Origin: an uncultured Tenacibaculum sp.
GTDB lineage: Bacteria; Bacteroidota; Bacteroidia; Flavobacteriales; Flavobacteriaceae
Direction: 5' to 3'
Assembly (NCBI RefSeq): GCF_947495995.1
Contig: NZ_CANMAX010000001.1
Location: 1,044,068 to 1,108,067, forward strand
Length of the DNA: 64,000 nucleotides
The notes under the pieces were generated by a model. It did no database searches and was not told where the DNA came from. It saw only the letters and a program-made list of their open reading frames with translations. This document shows positions 45,052 through 54,479 of the stretch, one piece after another. Each line of letters starts with the position of its first letter. The first letter of the stretch is position 1. The position numbers and the translations under genes were made by a program.

Positions 45052-46274
45052 TAGCCTAAGTATTTTTTAAATTCAAGTCTAGAAATCATTCGTAAATGCA
45101 CTTCATCTGGTCCGTCAGCCAAACGTAAAGCACGCGCTTGAATGAAAAAATTAGTCAGAGGAAAATCGTCAGATAATCCTGCTCCACCATGAATTTGCAT
45201 TGCCATATCTGTGACTTCTTGTAATACTTTCGGAGCAACAACTTTTATCGCAGAAATTTCGGTCATACTATTTTTCACACCTTGTTCATCAATTTTCCAA
45301 GCAGCATAATGTGTCAATAATCGAGCTTGATCTATGGCAACTCTAGCTTGTGCAAAACGTTCAGAATTTCCGCCTAATTTAGCCAAAGGTTTTCCAAAAG
45401 CTTGTCGTGTACCACTTCGAATAATCGCCAATTGTAAAGCACGTTCAGCAGCTCCAATACAACGCATACAATGGTGTATTCTACCCGGACCTAATCTTCC
45501 TTGTGCAATAGCAAAACCAGCACCAAAATCTAGAATTAAATTCTTTTTCGGAATTCGAACATTATTGAAATGGATTTCTCCATGGCCCGCAGGAGCGTCG
45601 TAAGCTCCAAATGTATTTTGCATTCTTTGTATTTCCACTCCTGGAGTATCCAAAGGGACCAAAACCATACTGTGTTGTTTGTGTTTTTCTTGTGTAGTAT
45701 CTGTTTTTCCTAACACAATGGCCAATTTTGCTTTCGGATGTCCTAATCCTGTAGACCACCATTTTTTACCGTTCACTACAATCTCCTCTCCATCTTCAAT
45801 TATAGAAGTTTCAATATTAGTTGCATCGGAAGAAGCAACATCAGGTTCAGTCATACAGAAAACAGATTTTATTTTTCCATCTAGTAAAGGTTGTAGCCAT
45901 TCTTCTTTTTGCTGTTGGTTTCCGAAGTGATATAAAACCTCCATATTTCCTGTGTCTGGAGCGTTGCAATTAAAGATTTCGGCGGCATTATATACACGTC
46001 CCATTTCTTCAGCAAGAGGCGCATATTCTAAAACGCTTAATCCTTGTCCTAATGAATTGTCAGACAAGAAAAGATTCCATAGCCCTTCTTGTTTAGCAAG
46101 TTCTTTTAAAGCTTCTAATTTTGGGTGTTCTGTCCATTCTTTCCAATTTCCAGAAGTATTATGTTCTTTATGATAAGTTATAAGTTCTCGTTCAAACGGA
46201 TAAATATGTTTATCCATAAACTTTTTAAGACGATCTAAATAGTCTTTTGATTTTTGTGATGGATTAAAATTCAT
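45051..46274 (-). CDS. acyl-CoA dehydrogenase (ACAD11-like)
   Basis: The 407-residue flavoprotein carries the acyl-CoA dehydrogenase signatures CMTEPDVASSDATN, GKKWWSTGLGHPKAK and LGPGRIHHCMRCIG, plus the C-terminal IHGGAGLSDDFPL and LADGPDEVH. The WWSTGxGxP and GRIHHCMR blocks are those of the ACAD10/11 subgroup. It lies 10 bases after the SDR gene and overlaps the kinase gene by one base. Confidence 0.93.
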   Translation of the reverse strand: MNFNPSQKSKDYLDRLKKFMDKHIYPFERELITYHKEHNTSGNWKEWTEHPKLEALKELAKQEGLWNLFLSDNSLGQGLSVLEYAPLAEEMGRVYNAAEIFNCNAPDTGNMEVLYHFGNQQQKEEWLQPLLDGKIKSVFCMTEPDVASSDATNIETSIIEDGEEIVVNGKKWWSTGLGHPKAKLAIVLGKTDTTQEKHKQHSMVLVPLDTPGVEIQRMQNTFGAYDAPAGHGEIHFNNVRIPKKNLILDFGAGFAIAQGRLGPGRIHHCMRCIGAAERALQLAIIRSGTRQAFGKPLAKLGGNSERFAQARVAIDQARLLTHYAAWKIDEQGVKNSMTEISAIKVVAPKVLQEVTDMAMQIHGGAGLSDDFPLTNFFIQARALRLADGPDEVHLRMISRLEFKKYLG

Positions 46275-46284
46275 GTGTTCTAGA

Positions 46285-47046
46285 TTAGAATTTTCTCAAC
46301 ATTTTTAAAGTAAAAAATGGCATAGCTTGTTTGATGAAATACCATGGCCAAAACGGAACAAAAGCATTTGCTTTTTCTTTATTGATTGCTTTTACTAATA
46401 GTTTTGAACCTTTACCTAACGGAATCATTAAAGGTGGTGGTTTTCCGATAGAATCTGTCATTTCAGATTGAATGTAACCAGGACAAATAGTAGATACTTT
46501 GATGGGTTTTTTAAGTACATCTGCTCGAATTCCTTCAGCTAAACTTTTTACACCAGCTTTTGTTGCTGCATAAACAGTCATTGCTCTTGGATAACCTCTG
46601 AAAGCAGACATGGATGAAATGACGACTAAATGTCCAGAATTTTGCGCTCTAAAAATTTCCATAGCAGCTTCCATTTGATGTAAAGCGCCGCAAAAATTGG
46701 TAACAGCAGTTTGTAAATTCTGATTAGCAAATCCTTTTCCTATTGAAGCTCCTTTACCCATTCCTGCATTAACAATCACACGATCTAATTTTCCGTTGAT
46801 TGTTTGAAAATCATCATGGAAAGCTTTAAAAACTGAAAAAACATCTTCTTGTTGAGTAACATCTAAAGCTCTTATAAAAACGTTGATATTACTGTTTGTT
46901 TTTAGGAGTTCTTTTTTTAAATTTTCTAGTTTTTCTGTTCTTCTTGCACATAAAGCTAAGTTACAGCCTTGTTTGGCAAACTCTATAGCCATGCCTTTTC
47001 CTAAACCAGAACTAGCTCCAGTAATGAGTATGTTTTTTCGATTCAC
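46285..47046 (-). CDS. short-chain dehydrogenase/reductase
   Basis: A 253-residue SDR with TGASSGLGKGMAIEFA, VNAGMGKGA, the catalytic Ser in VISSMSAFRG, and YAATKAG (Tyr, Lys). The C-terminal part carries a hydrophobic/aromatic stretch (PFWPWYFIKQAMPFF) that may associate with membranes. It is the first gene of the SDR-ACAD-kinase operon and could convert 4-oxo to 4-hydroxy acyl-CoA, by analogy with LvaD, but this is an inference. Confidence 0.9.
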   Translation of the reverse strand: MNRKNILITGASSGLGKGMAIEFAKQGCNLALCARRTEKLENLKKELLKTNSNINVFIRALDVTQQEDVFSVFKAFHDDFQTINGKLDRVIVNAGMGKGASIGKGFANQNLQTAVTNFCGALHQMEAAMEIFRAQNSGHLVVISSMSAFRGYPRAMTVYAATKAGVKSLAEGIRADVLKKPIKVSTICPGYIQSEMTDSIGKPPPLMIPLGKGSKLLVKAINKEKANAFVPFWPWYFIKQAMPFFTLKMLRKF

Positions 47047-47130
47047 AATAGGTTGAATTTGAAATGAATACTCTAAAAATAAGGATTTGTATTGGCTTAT
47101 CTTTTCACCTATGTTAAAAAAGAAGAATGG

Positions 47131-47685
47131 TTATTCGGACTTTGATCGAATTCTACTCAGGCTTTGTTGTGCGACACCTAAGTAACCAGCAATATGACCT
47201 AATTTTGCGCGCTGAAAAATATCGGGATGTGTTTTTAATAAATCATCGTAACGTTCTTTAGCACTTTTATTTTGAAGGTAAATTACTTTTTTCCCTAACG
47301 CCATCATGATTTCTGTAACCAAAAGACGCATAAAACGCTCTACATCTTTTGAATCGTTAAGAACAGTTTCTAGTTTATTATGAGAAATAGCTTTTACAGT
47401 TGTTTCTTCGATGGCTTCAATGCTAATGTTGCTGGGTTTGCGTTTAAAGAAACTATAAGCTTCAGTAATAATCATTTGTTCGCTAGAAAACCAATTAGTT
47501 ATATCGTTTCCTTTTTTGTTGTAGTAAAAACTACGTAGCATTCCTTTTTCAATGATAAATAGATGATTACAAATTTTACCAGATGCTACAATAATTTCAT
47601 TTTTTTGAAATGTAATTTGTTCAGAGTTATTGAACAAAGCTTCTCGTACTTCTGGAGTAATTAATTGATCATCAACTTTAATCAT
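47131..47685 (-). CDS. Crp/Fnr-family transcriptional regulator
   Basis: The 184-residue protein has a cyclic-nucleotide-binding-like N-terminal domain (NHLFIIEKGMLRSFYYNKKG) and a short HTH end (LGHIAGYLGVAQQSLSRIRSK). The length is typical of the short Bacteroidota Crp/Fnr group. There are no Fnr-type N-terminal cysteines. It starts 6 bases after mgtE and ends 84 bases before the SDR operon, so it may control the acyl-CoA genes downstream. Confidence 0.88.
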   Translation of the reverse strand: MIKVDDQLITPEVREALFNNSEQITFQKNEIIVASGKICNHLFIIEKGMLRSFYYNKKGNDITNWFSSEQMIITEAYSFFKRKPSNISIEAIEETTVKAISHNKLETVLNDSKDVERFMRLLVTEIMMALGKKVIYLQNKSAKERYDDLLKTHPDIFQRAKLGHIAGYLGVAQQSLSRIRSKSE

Positions 47686-47691
47686 AGAATA

Positions 47692-49047
47692 TTAATATCC
47701 TAAAATTATTTTAGCAATCGTAAAGTAAATTAAGATTCCAAAAATATCGTTACTGGTGGTGATAAATGGTCCTGTTGCTATAGCAGGATCAATTCCTCTT
47801 TTATCTAAGAATAAAGGAATAAATGTACCGATAAGTCCAGCTACAATAATTACAGCTACTAAGGATACAGATACAGCAAGAGAAATTCTTAAATCGTTAT
47901 CAGCATCAGAAAAATAAACAAACAAGAATAAAACAATGGCTAAAGCTATTCCGTTTAGTGTAGCTAACAACATTTCTTTTATCAATCGTTTATTTACGCT
48001 TCCTTTAACATCGTCGTTAGCTAAACCTTGAACAATAATTGCAGAAGACTGAACTCCTACATTTCCAGCCATGGCTGCAATTAATGGAGTAAAGAAGAAT
48101 AACACTGCATTCTCTTTAAATGTGTGTTCGAAATTTTTCATGATTAAGAAAGCTCCAATTCCACCTAATAATCCTAAGAATAACCAAGGTAAACGAGCTC
48201 TTGTTAATTCTAAAATGGTATCATCAGCTTCAACATCTTGTGTAATACCGGCAGCTAATTGATAATCTTTATCTGCTTCTTCTTTAATTACATCTACAAT
48301 ATCATCAATGGTAATTCGACCAACTAAAATTCCAAGTTCATCAACAACAGGAATAGCTTCTAAATCGTATTTACGCATTTTGTTTGCCACATCTTCGGCA
48401 GTATCGTGAACATTTACGTAATCAACACGAGGAATATAAATATCGGCAATCTTCGATTTGGTAGAAGCCATTAATAAATCTTTTAAAGAAAGACGTCCTT
48501 TTAGTTTTCCGCTATCATCTACCACATAAATTGAATGTACTCTTGTAACTTCTGCAGCCTGATCTCTCATTTTGGTTACACAACCTAAAACAGACCAGTT
48601 TTCGTTTACCTTAACAAGTTCCTTTGCCATAAGTCCACCCGCAGAACTTTCATCAAAACGAAGTAACTCAACAATTTCTTTTGCATGTTCTTCATCTTCA
48701 ATCTCTTTCATTACTTCCTGTTTACGCTTTTCAGGAAGCTCAGCAATTACATCTGCTGCGTCATCAGTATCTAACTCGTCAATTTCTTCTGCAATTTCCT
48801 TTGCAGATAATTGTTCTAAGACTTTTTCACGAACGTCATCATCAACATCCATTAATACTTCAGAAGTTGTTTCACTATCGAGTAAACGGATAATGTATAC
48901 AGCTTCATCAAAAGATAATTCGTCTAATACTTCAGCGATATCAGCATGATGTACATCAGAAAAAAGATCAGAAAGTGCGGTATCTTTTTGATTGGTAATT
49001 AGGTTGGAAACGTTATCAAGAAGTTCTTTCGTTATTTCTATCGCCAT
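47692..49047 (-). CDS. mgtE: magnesium transporter MgtE
   Basis: The Mg2+ channel has 451 residues from ATG 49047; a TTG at 49056 in the same frame is an alternative start. The N-domain of acidic MgtE_N helices (to about 130) is followed by two CBS domains (about 135-255) and a five-span membrane domain with the Mg-binding [16 protein letters not shown] near the end. It starts 32 bases inside the end of rsmA, so the two are coupled. Confidence 0.95.
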   Translation of the reverse strand: MAIEITKELLDNVSNLITNQKDTALSDLFSDVHHADIAEVLDELSFDEAVYIIRLLDSETTSEVLMDVDDDVREKVLEQLSAKEIAEEIDELDTDDAADVIAELPEKRKQEVMKEIEDEEHAKEIVELLRFDESSAGGLMAKELVKVNENWSVLGCVTKMRDQAAEVTRVHSIYVVDDSGKLKGRLSLKDLLMASTKSKIADIYIPRVDYVNVHDTAEDVANKMRKYDLEAIPVVDELGILVGRITIDDIVDVIKEEADKDYQLAAGITQDVEADDTILELTRARLPWLFLGLLGGIGAFLIMKNFEHTFKENAVLFFFTPLIAAMAGNVGVQSSAIIVQGLANDDVKGSVNKRLIKEMLLATLNGIALAIVLFLFVYFSDADNDLRISLAVSVSLVAVIIVAGLIGTFIPLFLDKRGIDPAIATGPFITTSNDIFGILIYFTIAKIILGY

Positions 49048-49840
49048 GACGTGCAATTTTCTCAGTCAATTCTACAAATTCTTGTACCGACAATTGTTCG
49101 GGACGCATGGCAAATATAGGGTCTTCTTTTAATGTATCCGAAAGATTCATGGATTTTAAACTACTACGTAGCATTTTTCTTCTTTGGTTGAAAGCAGTTT
49201 TTACAACTCTGAAAAATAACTTTTCATCTACAGGTAATGTATAATTCTCTTTTCGAATCATACGCATTACACCAGAATCTACTTTAGGTGGCGGATTAAA
49301 AACGTTAGGAGGAACTGTAAATAAATACTCAACATCGTAGAAAGCCTGAGCTAAAACAGATAAAATTCCGTAAACTTTACTTCCTTTTTTTTCTGCAATA
49401 CGCTGGGCAACTTCCTTTTGAAACATTCCAGAAAATTCAGGAACAAGCTCTCTGTTTTCAATGGCTTTAAAAACAATTTGTGAAGAAATATTGTATGGAA
49501 AATTTCCAATGATAGCTACTTGTTCTCCATTAAATGTTTTAGCAATATTTTGCTTTAAAAAATCACCTTCTATAATAGAAAATTTTTCTTTTGAAGTATC
49601 TAGTTTAATATGTTCTACAGGAAAAACTTCATGTAAATAAGTAACAGATTCAGAATCTAATTCCATTACTGTTACTTTTGGTTCTTTTTCGAGTAAATAT
49701 TTGGTTAGTACTCCCATACCAGGACCAATTTCTAATACATTATCGTATCCTTTTTCGGTTAATGAATTTGCTATTTTTTTAGCAATATTTTCATCATTTA
49801 AAAAGTGCTGTCCTAGGTGTTTTTTAGCTCTAACGCTCAT
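49016..49840 (-). CDS. rsmA: 16S rRNA dimethyladenosine transferase
   Basis: The KsgA/RsmA enzyme dimethylates two adenines near the 3' end of 16S rRNA. Motifs are [30 protein letters not shown] (SAM site), and [11 protein letters not shown] (the NxPY catalytic motif as NFPY). The length of 274 residues is normal. It starts 11 bases inside the M23 gene and overlaps mgtE by 32 bases, in a compact minus-strand operon. Confidence 0.96.
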   Translation of the reverse strand: MSVRAKKHLGQHFLNDENIAKKIANSLTEKGYDNVLEIGPGMGVLTKYLLEKEPKVTVMELDSESVTYLHEVFPVEHIKLDTSKEKFSIIEGDFLKQNIAKTFNGEQVAIIGNFPYNISSQIVFKAIENRELVPEFSGMFQKEVAQRIAEKKGSKVYGILSVLAQAFYDVEYLFTVPPNVFNPPPKVDSGVMRMIRKENYTLPVDEKLFFRVVKTAFNQRRKMLRSSLKSMNLSDTLKEDPIFAMRPEQLSVQEFVELTEKIARHGDRNNERTS

Positions 49841-50453
49841 CTTCTATTGTTCTGTGTTTTTTAATAAACTCTGTTGGATCTAAATATCCACTGGTATCTT
49901 TAGAGTATCCAGGTCCCAAAGGTAAGGTAATATCTTCTCTTATTTCAAAATGTAAGTGGGCATAATATCTTCCATTGGCTGTTCCTATCGTTCCAATTTT
50001 AGTTCCTTTTTTAATCCAAGAATGTTTTTTAATAAGTAAAGTATCGCAATGTGCATACAAAGATTCTATTGCTTTATCATTAGGAAGAAAATGTAAAACA
50101 CGAATTACATTGCCCCATCCACCGCCGTAATCTTTACTTTCTTTTATAAAACCGTTTGCTATTGCATAAATTGGATCGCCTAAATCTGAATTTCCACCAG
50201 TAACAGCATTCCAGTCATCACCTAAATGATAGTTCTTTGTAAACTTTTGTGCATTGTAATATCCTTTCGCATTGGGTTTGCTAACAGGAAAATCAAAATG
50301 TGTAGCAATAAACTCTTTAGGAATAGTGTCTTTGTAAGATTTAATAAGAGTTATAGTTTCTTTTTTTATTGTAACTTCTTTAGTTTTTTTCTTCGGTTTG
50401 TTACAAGAAAAGAATAAAATGTAAGATAATAATACTATAACTCTATATTTCAT
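49830..50453 (-). CDS. M23-family peptidase lipoprotein
   Basis: The signal peptide ends at a lipobox (FFSC). The LytM/M23 zinc domain has the expected HLGDDW (His, Asp), YAHCDTL and HLHFEIRED motifs. It would cut peptide cross-links of peptidoglycan or act as an activator if a ligand is not functional; both HxH and the HxxxD are present, so activity is likely. It has 207 residues. It overlaps rsmA by 11 bases. Confidence 0.88.
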   Translation of the reverse strand: MKYRVIVLLSYILFFSCNKPKKKTKEVTIKKETITLIKSYKDTIPKEFIATHFDFPVSKPNAKGYYNAQKFTKNYHLGDDWNAVTGGNSDLGDPIYAIANGFIKESKDYGGGWGNVIRVLHFLPNDKAIESLYAHCDTLLIKKHSWIKKGTKIGTIGTANGRYYAHLHFEIREDITLPLGPGYSKDTSGYLDPTEFIKKHRTIEDER

Positions 50454-50455
50454 CT

Positions 50456-50704
50456 TTATATAAAAGCTAATAGTTTTATGTTACTCGAAATAGTAATAAC
50501 AAAACCTGCTATAGCAATGTAAATTAATAGTTTCCCTATTTTTTCTACATATTTAGATGTAGTTTCATAGTATTCTTTTTTACGATCTGTTAAGCCTAAA
50601 AATTCTCTTAATTCATCAGGATTAGATAATATTTTTCCTAAAAAGTATAAAACAACATCAAAAAGTAAAGATTTAATGAAACTTAAAAAGATTATAAAAG
50701 ACAT
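50456..50704 (-). CDS. small membrane protein, 82 aa
   Basis: Two hydrophobic segments at the ends (SFIIFLSFIKSLLFDVVLYF and LLIYIAIAGFVITISS) flank a charged middle (DELREFLGLTDRKKEYYETT). I do not recognise the family. It is set tightly between the DUF4286 gene (2 bases) and the M23 gene (2 bases), so it is very likely expressed. Confidence 0.7.
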   Translation of the reverse strand: MSFIIFLSFIKSLLFDVVLYFLGKILSNPDELREFLGLTDRKKEYYETTSKYVEKIGKLLIYIAIAGFVITISSNIKLLAFI

Positions 50705-50706
50705 AA

Positions 50707-51036
50707 TTAATTACTTGCTACAGTTGGGAAAAACTCTTTAATTACTTTTAACTCTGTTCTAAAAGCTAACATTTTATCTGCAAATTTTTTCATTCCATCA
50801 GAACGAAGTTTTTCAGCATCGTGCTTATAGTAATTGTCTAAATCTTCTCTTGTTTTTGCCGTGTATTGAATAGAGTATGTTACTCCACCCATTTCTTCTT
50901 CAACTAAGACTTGAGTCATTTTTGCGCTAGTAAATCTTCCCGTAGCTAAAACTTCAGGAATATGAGTTTGCATCCATTGTAACCATTCGTTATGAACAGT
51001 TTCGTCTATATTTATAGTAACGTTGTATATATACAT
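50707..51036 (-). CDS. DUF4286 family protein
   Basis: The 109-residue protein resembles DUF4286 (YIYNVTINIDETVHNEWLQW at the start, then RFTSAKMTQVLVEE). It has a ferredoxin-like fold typical of small antibiotic-monooxygenase-like proteins, but no catalytic role is known. It lies 14 bases after the TPR gene in the same operon. Confidence 0.85.
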   Translation of the reverse strand: MYIYNVTINIDETVHNEWLQWMQTHIPEVLATGRFTSAKMTQVLVEEEMGGVTYSIQYTAKTREDLDNYYKHDAEKLRSDGMKKFADKMLAFRTELKVIKEFFPTVASN

Positions 51037-51050
51037 AATTAAAATTTCTA

Positions 51051-52829
51051 TTATAAAGTATCTCCTCTTAACTTTCTAAATTTATTTCTAGCATCTACTA
51101 AATAAATACTCGAAGGATAATCGAAGATTATTTTCTGATAATATTCTTTTGCCTTTTCAGGATTGTTTAATTCATTTTTATATAACTCTGCGATATTATA
51201 GTAAACATCATCAGCTAAAATACCTTTTTGATCAATGTCTATAATTCTTGCGTAAGTTAGAATAGCTTCGTCAAATTTTTTCTTTTTAGTAAATAATTTT
51301 GCTTTTTTGAATAAGGCTTCATCCTCTATTGGTTGTCCTTTAAATTGAGATATAACACCATCTAAAACAACCATAGCTTCATCATTCTTGTTCTGATAAG
51401 AAAGTAAATCAGCTTTAGCGTATGATGCTAGCCCACTTGGTAAACTATCTTTAGGTTGATTGTCAGAAATGATTAAAAACAAATCTGCTGCATCGTTTGC
51501 TATCAATTGACTTGTTGAACCTTTCAGAACTTTTAATTGAGCTTTAGACCATTTAAAATCACCTTTAAAATAAGATGTTTGTGCAACTTTAAAACGAGCT
51601 TTTTGCCCTAGTTGATGATCTCTAAATTGTGTTTGAATTTGAGAGAAATAGATCAACGCCTTGTTAAATGTATTTTGATATACTAAAACATCAGCTAATT
51701 TCAATTTTACACTTGCCTTCTGATATCTATTTTCTGAGAAATCTAAGGCACGTTCTAAAACTTTTTTGGCTTCTTCAGGTTGATTTTTAGTAAACGTTAA
51801 ATAATCTGCATAAGCAACCTGAATAGAAAAAGTGTTTTTATTAATTCCGTATTCATTAAAAACAAGATTGAATTGAGACTCAATATCTTCAGCTTGTGTG
51901 GCAATTGCTATTCTCAAATTCATTAAAATAGCACTAAACTTATCTTCTGGGTAGGTGGATCTTTCTATGGTGAAATCAAAACATTTTTTAGCAGTTTCGT
52001 AATCTTTATTTTCAAAAGCAATTTCACCTAAATCATAAATTTTTATCAGTTTATCATTATCTCTCTGGTATAGTGCTTTGTTTTGAATGAAAGCTTTTCC
52101 GTATTCTTTTTGAGTAATAAATAACCAGCTTAATAAATCGTTCCAGATATTTTTAGGATTACTAGCAGATTTACGAAGTAATGCTTTTTTGAAAAGAACA
52201 TTGTTTTCATTTTCACTGTCATCAGTAATATATCTAGCCGAAAAACTTTTAATTGTGCTTAAGTAGTTTTCTCTTTTATCTAAGAGATTAACATACTCTT
52301 GAAACATTAATTCAAAATCACCTTTTTCACCGTAAATCTGAGCAATTTGAAATTCATATTGTAAGTTTTGATTTAAACTAAGTGCTTTTTTATATGCTTC
52401 TATAGCTAAATCTAATTTATTATAATCTTTAAAAAGTCGTGCTATCGTTCCTCCATATCCGGCATCGTTAGAGATCGATTTTAAAGCTTTTTTGTAATAT
52501 TTATCGGCTTTATCTTTCTGTTGCTGTCTTTCATAATTATAACCTAAGATTACATTTAAAAAAGTAAGATTAGGACGTTGTGTTAGTTTTTGAGTAAGCA
52601 ATTTATCGGCAGTATCGAACTTATCAGTTTCTTGATAACAACTAATCAAACGTTTAATGTATGTAGTATTGTATGGACTCTTTTTAACAAGTACTTCGAG
52701 TATTTGAGTAGCTTTCTCAAATTCATTATTTCTAAAATAATTTTCTGCTAATGCAAAATTATTAGATTGAGCTATTATGAATGAGCTGTTAACCAGTAAA
52801 ATAAATAAAAGTAGTCGGATCTTCATCAA
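51051..52829 (-). CDS. secreted TPR-repeat protein
   Basis: A signal peptide (residues 1-20, cleavage after IIA) precedes a 592-residue chain of TPR/Sel1-like helical repeats. Recognisable units include FALAENYFRNNEFEKATQIL, and DVYYNIAELYKNELNNPEKA near the C-terminus. No enzymatic motif. It probably acts as a periplasmic scaffold. It is the first gene of the minus-strand run to mgtE and crp, and it diverges from the 47-codon gene, with about 120 bases between them. Confidence 0.85.
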   Translation of the reverse strand: MMKIRLLLFILLVNSSFIIAQSNNFALAENYFRNNEFEKATQILEVLVKKSPYNTTYIKRLISCYQETDKFDTADKLLTQKLTQRPNLTFLNVILGYNYERQQQKDKADKYYKKALKSISNDAGYGGTIARLFKDYNKLDLAIEAYKKALSLNQNLQYEFQIAQIYGEKGDFELMFQEYVNLLDKRENYLSTIKSFSARYITDDSENENNVLFKKALLRKSASNPKNIWNDLLSWLFITQKEYGKAFIQNKALYQRDNDKLIKIYDLGEIAFENKDYETAKKCFDFTIERSTYPEDKFSAILMNLRIAIATQAEDIESQFNLVFNEYGINKNTFSIQVAYADYLTFTKNQPEEAKKVLERALDFSENRYQKASVKLKLADVLVYQNTFNKALIYFSQIQTQFRDHQLGQKARFKVAQTSYFKGDFKWSKAQLKVLKGSTSQLIANDAADLFLIISDNQPKDSLPSGLASYAKADLLSYQNKNDEAMVVLDGVISQFKGQPIEDEALFKKAKLFTKKKKFDEAILTYARIIDIDQKGILADDVYYNIAELYKNELNNPEKAKEYYQKIIFDYPSSIYLVDARNKFRKLRGDTL

Positions 52830-52900
52830 TCAAAAATAAGCAACAATATTGTTAAAAATACATTAAAAAAAAGGTTTTTTTTAGGAACTCTGTAATGTTT

Positions 52901-52915
52901 TGGCACGAAGTTTGT
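52901..52915 (+). promoter_or_regulatory. sigma-54-like promoter
   Basis: TGGCACG at 52901-52907, four bases, then TTGT at 52912-52915. The consensus is TGGCACG-N4-TTGC(A/T), so only the -12 C differs. The predicted start is near 52927, about 24 bases before the ATG of the 47-codon gene. No TAnnTTTG element fits this gene. Confidence 0.6.
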
Positions 52916-52950
52916 CTAATTCTTTGTGTGTAACTAAACAAATTATCATA

Positions 52951-53094
52951 ATGAAAAATTTAACTAGACAATACGATATAGCGAATAATAAAGCAAAGGA
53001 GTTTATGAAGAACGGACAAATAACTCAGTATTTTGAAGCTTTATTAGAAGTAAACAAATACAAAAAACTTATGACCATTGTTGTTTCGAATTAA
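52951..53094 (+). CDS. 47-residue conserved-type microprotein
   Basis: The start is the ATG at 52951 (MKNLTRQYDI); an upstream in-frame ATG at 52900 overlaps the sigma-54-like promoter and is unlikely. The product is a short, basic, helical protein with alternating Leu/Phe and Lys/Glu (AKEFMKNGQITQYFEALLEV), no signal peptide and no membrane span. I recall similar proteins in other Flavobacteriaceae without a function. The AT-rich leader, the promoter and the downstream GC-rich hairpin make an isolated unit. Confidence 0.7.
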   Translation: MKNLTRQYDIANNKAKEFMKNGQITQYFEALLEVNKYKKLMTIVVSN

Positions 53095-53103
53095 TATATA
53101 CAA

Positions 53104-53134
53104 ACAGTAATCAGCGGCGCGCACTGATTACCGT
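53104..53134. other. GC-rich hairpin after the microprotein gene
   Basis: GTAATCAG (53107-53114) and CTGATTAC (53124-53131) form an 8-bp stem around the loop CGGCGCGCA, with AC / GT adding two pairs beyond one mismatch. No T tract follows on either strand, so a classic terminator is doubtful. It lies between the microprotein gene and the convergent serS end. Confidence 0.7.
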
Positions 53135-53146
53135 TCATTTTAAATA

Positions 53147-54421
53147 TTAATTTATCATATCGAAACCACAATAAGGAACTAATACTTCAGGTATTTTAAT
53201 TCCATCAGCAGTTTGATAATTTTCTAAAATTGCTGCTAAAACTCTTGGTAAAGCAAGAGAACTTCCATTTAATGTGTGAGCTAATTGGTTCTTACCTTCG
53301 CTGTTTTTATAACGTAACTTTAAACGGTTTGCTTGGAAAGTTTCAAAGTTAGAAGCAGAACTAATTTCCAACCATCTTTCTTGAGCTGTAGAATACAATT
53401 CAAAATCAAAAGTTAACGCTGCAGTAAAACCAGTATCACCACCACATAATCTTAAAATACGATACGGTAATTTTAATTCACGTAAAATTCCTTTAATATG
53501 TTCTACCATACCATTTAAAGCTTCGTAAGAGTTTTCAGGTTTTTCTACTCTAACAATTTCTACTTTATCGAATTGGTGTAAACGATTCAATCCTCTAACA
53601 TGAGCTCCGTAACTTCCAGCTTCTCTACGGAAGCAAGGTGTATAACCTGTTAATGTAATTGGTAAATCAGCCTCTTTAACTAAAGATCCTCTATATAAAT
53701 TTGTAATAGGAACTTCAGCAGTAGGAATTAAATATAAATCATCAGCAGTAACATGGTACATTTGACCTTCCTTATCAGGTAATTGTCCTGTTCCAAAACC
53801 AGAAGCTTCATTTACTAAATGAGGAACTTGAACTTCGTTATATCCAGCACCTGTATTTTTATCTAAAAAATAATTGATTAAAGCACGTTGTAAACGAGCT
53901 CCTTTTCCTTTATAAACAGGAAAACCAGCACCAGATATTTTAGCACCTAAATCAAAATCGATGATATCATATTTCTTAGCAAGTTCCCAGTGAGGAAGTG
54001 CTTTGTCTCCTAAATCAGGTACAGTACCTTCCCTAAAGATTTCTTCATTATCTTCTTCATTAGTTCCAGCAACAACAGAAGCATGAGGAACATTAGGAAT
54101 TTGATATAGTAAATCTTGAAGCTTAGCTGTAACGTTGTTTAATTGTTCAGTGAGTTCTTTTCCACTTTCTTTTAATTGACTTGTTTTTTCTTTTAAAAGA
54201 TTGGCTTTTTGAACTTCTCCTGATTTAAAAAGTGAACCTATTTCTTTAGACAGTTTATTGGAGTCAGCTAATACATTATCTAATGAAACTTGAGTAGATC
54301 TTCTAGTTTCATCTAATTGCAATACATCATTAATAATAGTTTCTGCGTCAGCAAAATTTCTCTTTGCTAATCCTGCTAAAACAACATCTTTGTTGTCTCG
54401 AATAAACTGAACTTGTAACAT
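53147..54421 (-). CDS. serS: seryl-tRNA synthetase
   Basis: The class II enzyme (424 residues) charges tRNA-Ser. The N-terminal coiled-coil arm (residues 30-105) is followed by the catalytic domain with motif 2 CFRREAGSYGAHVRGLNRLH, and HTLNGSSLALPRVLAAILEN as motif 3. A full TTG-N20-TATCTTTG promoter lies 20 bases upstream. Confidence 0.97.
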   Translation of the reverse strand: MLQVQFIRDNKDVVLAGLAKRNFADAETIINDVLQLDETRRSTQVSLDNVLADSNKLSKEIGSLFKSGEVQKANLLKEKTSQLKESGKELTEQLNNVTAKLQDLLYQIPNVPHASVVAGTNEEDNEEIFREGTVPDLGDKALPHWELAKKYDIIDFDLGAKISGAGFPVYKGKGARLQRALINYFLDKNTGAGYNEVQVPHLVNEASGFGTGQLPDKEGQMYHVTADDLYLIPTAEVPITNLYRGSLVKEADLPITLTGYTPCFRREAGSYGAHVRGLNRLHQFDKVEIVRVEKPENSYEALNGMVEHIKGILRELKLPYRILRLCGGDTGFTAALTFDFELYSTAQERWLEISSASNFETFQANRLKLRYKNSEGKNQLAHTLNGSSLALPRVLAAILENYQTADGIKIPEVLVPYCGFDMIN

Positions 54422-54441
54422 AAGTTGAATTTTTTAGGCGA

Positions 54442-54472
54442 CAAAGATACATGAAGCGTCAGAATTTAGCAA
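54442..54472 (-). promoter_or_regulatory. promoter of serS
   Basis: On the minus strand, TTG (54470-54472), 20 bases, TATCTTTG (54442-54449). A full match to the flavobacterial consensus, between ribF's stop and serS. Confidence 0.78.
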
Positions 54473-54479
54473 TCTATAG

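Noticed and set aside
45334..46173. Several open frames opposite the acyl-CoA dehydrogenase gene
   Set aside because: They are antisense shadows of a well-supported gene and show no family signature.
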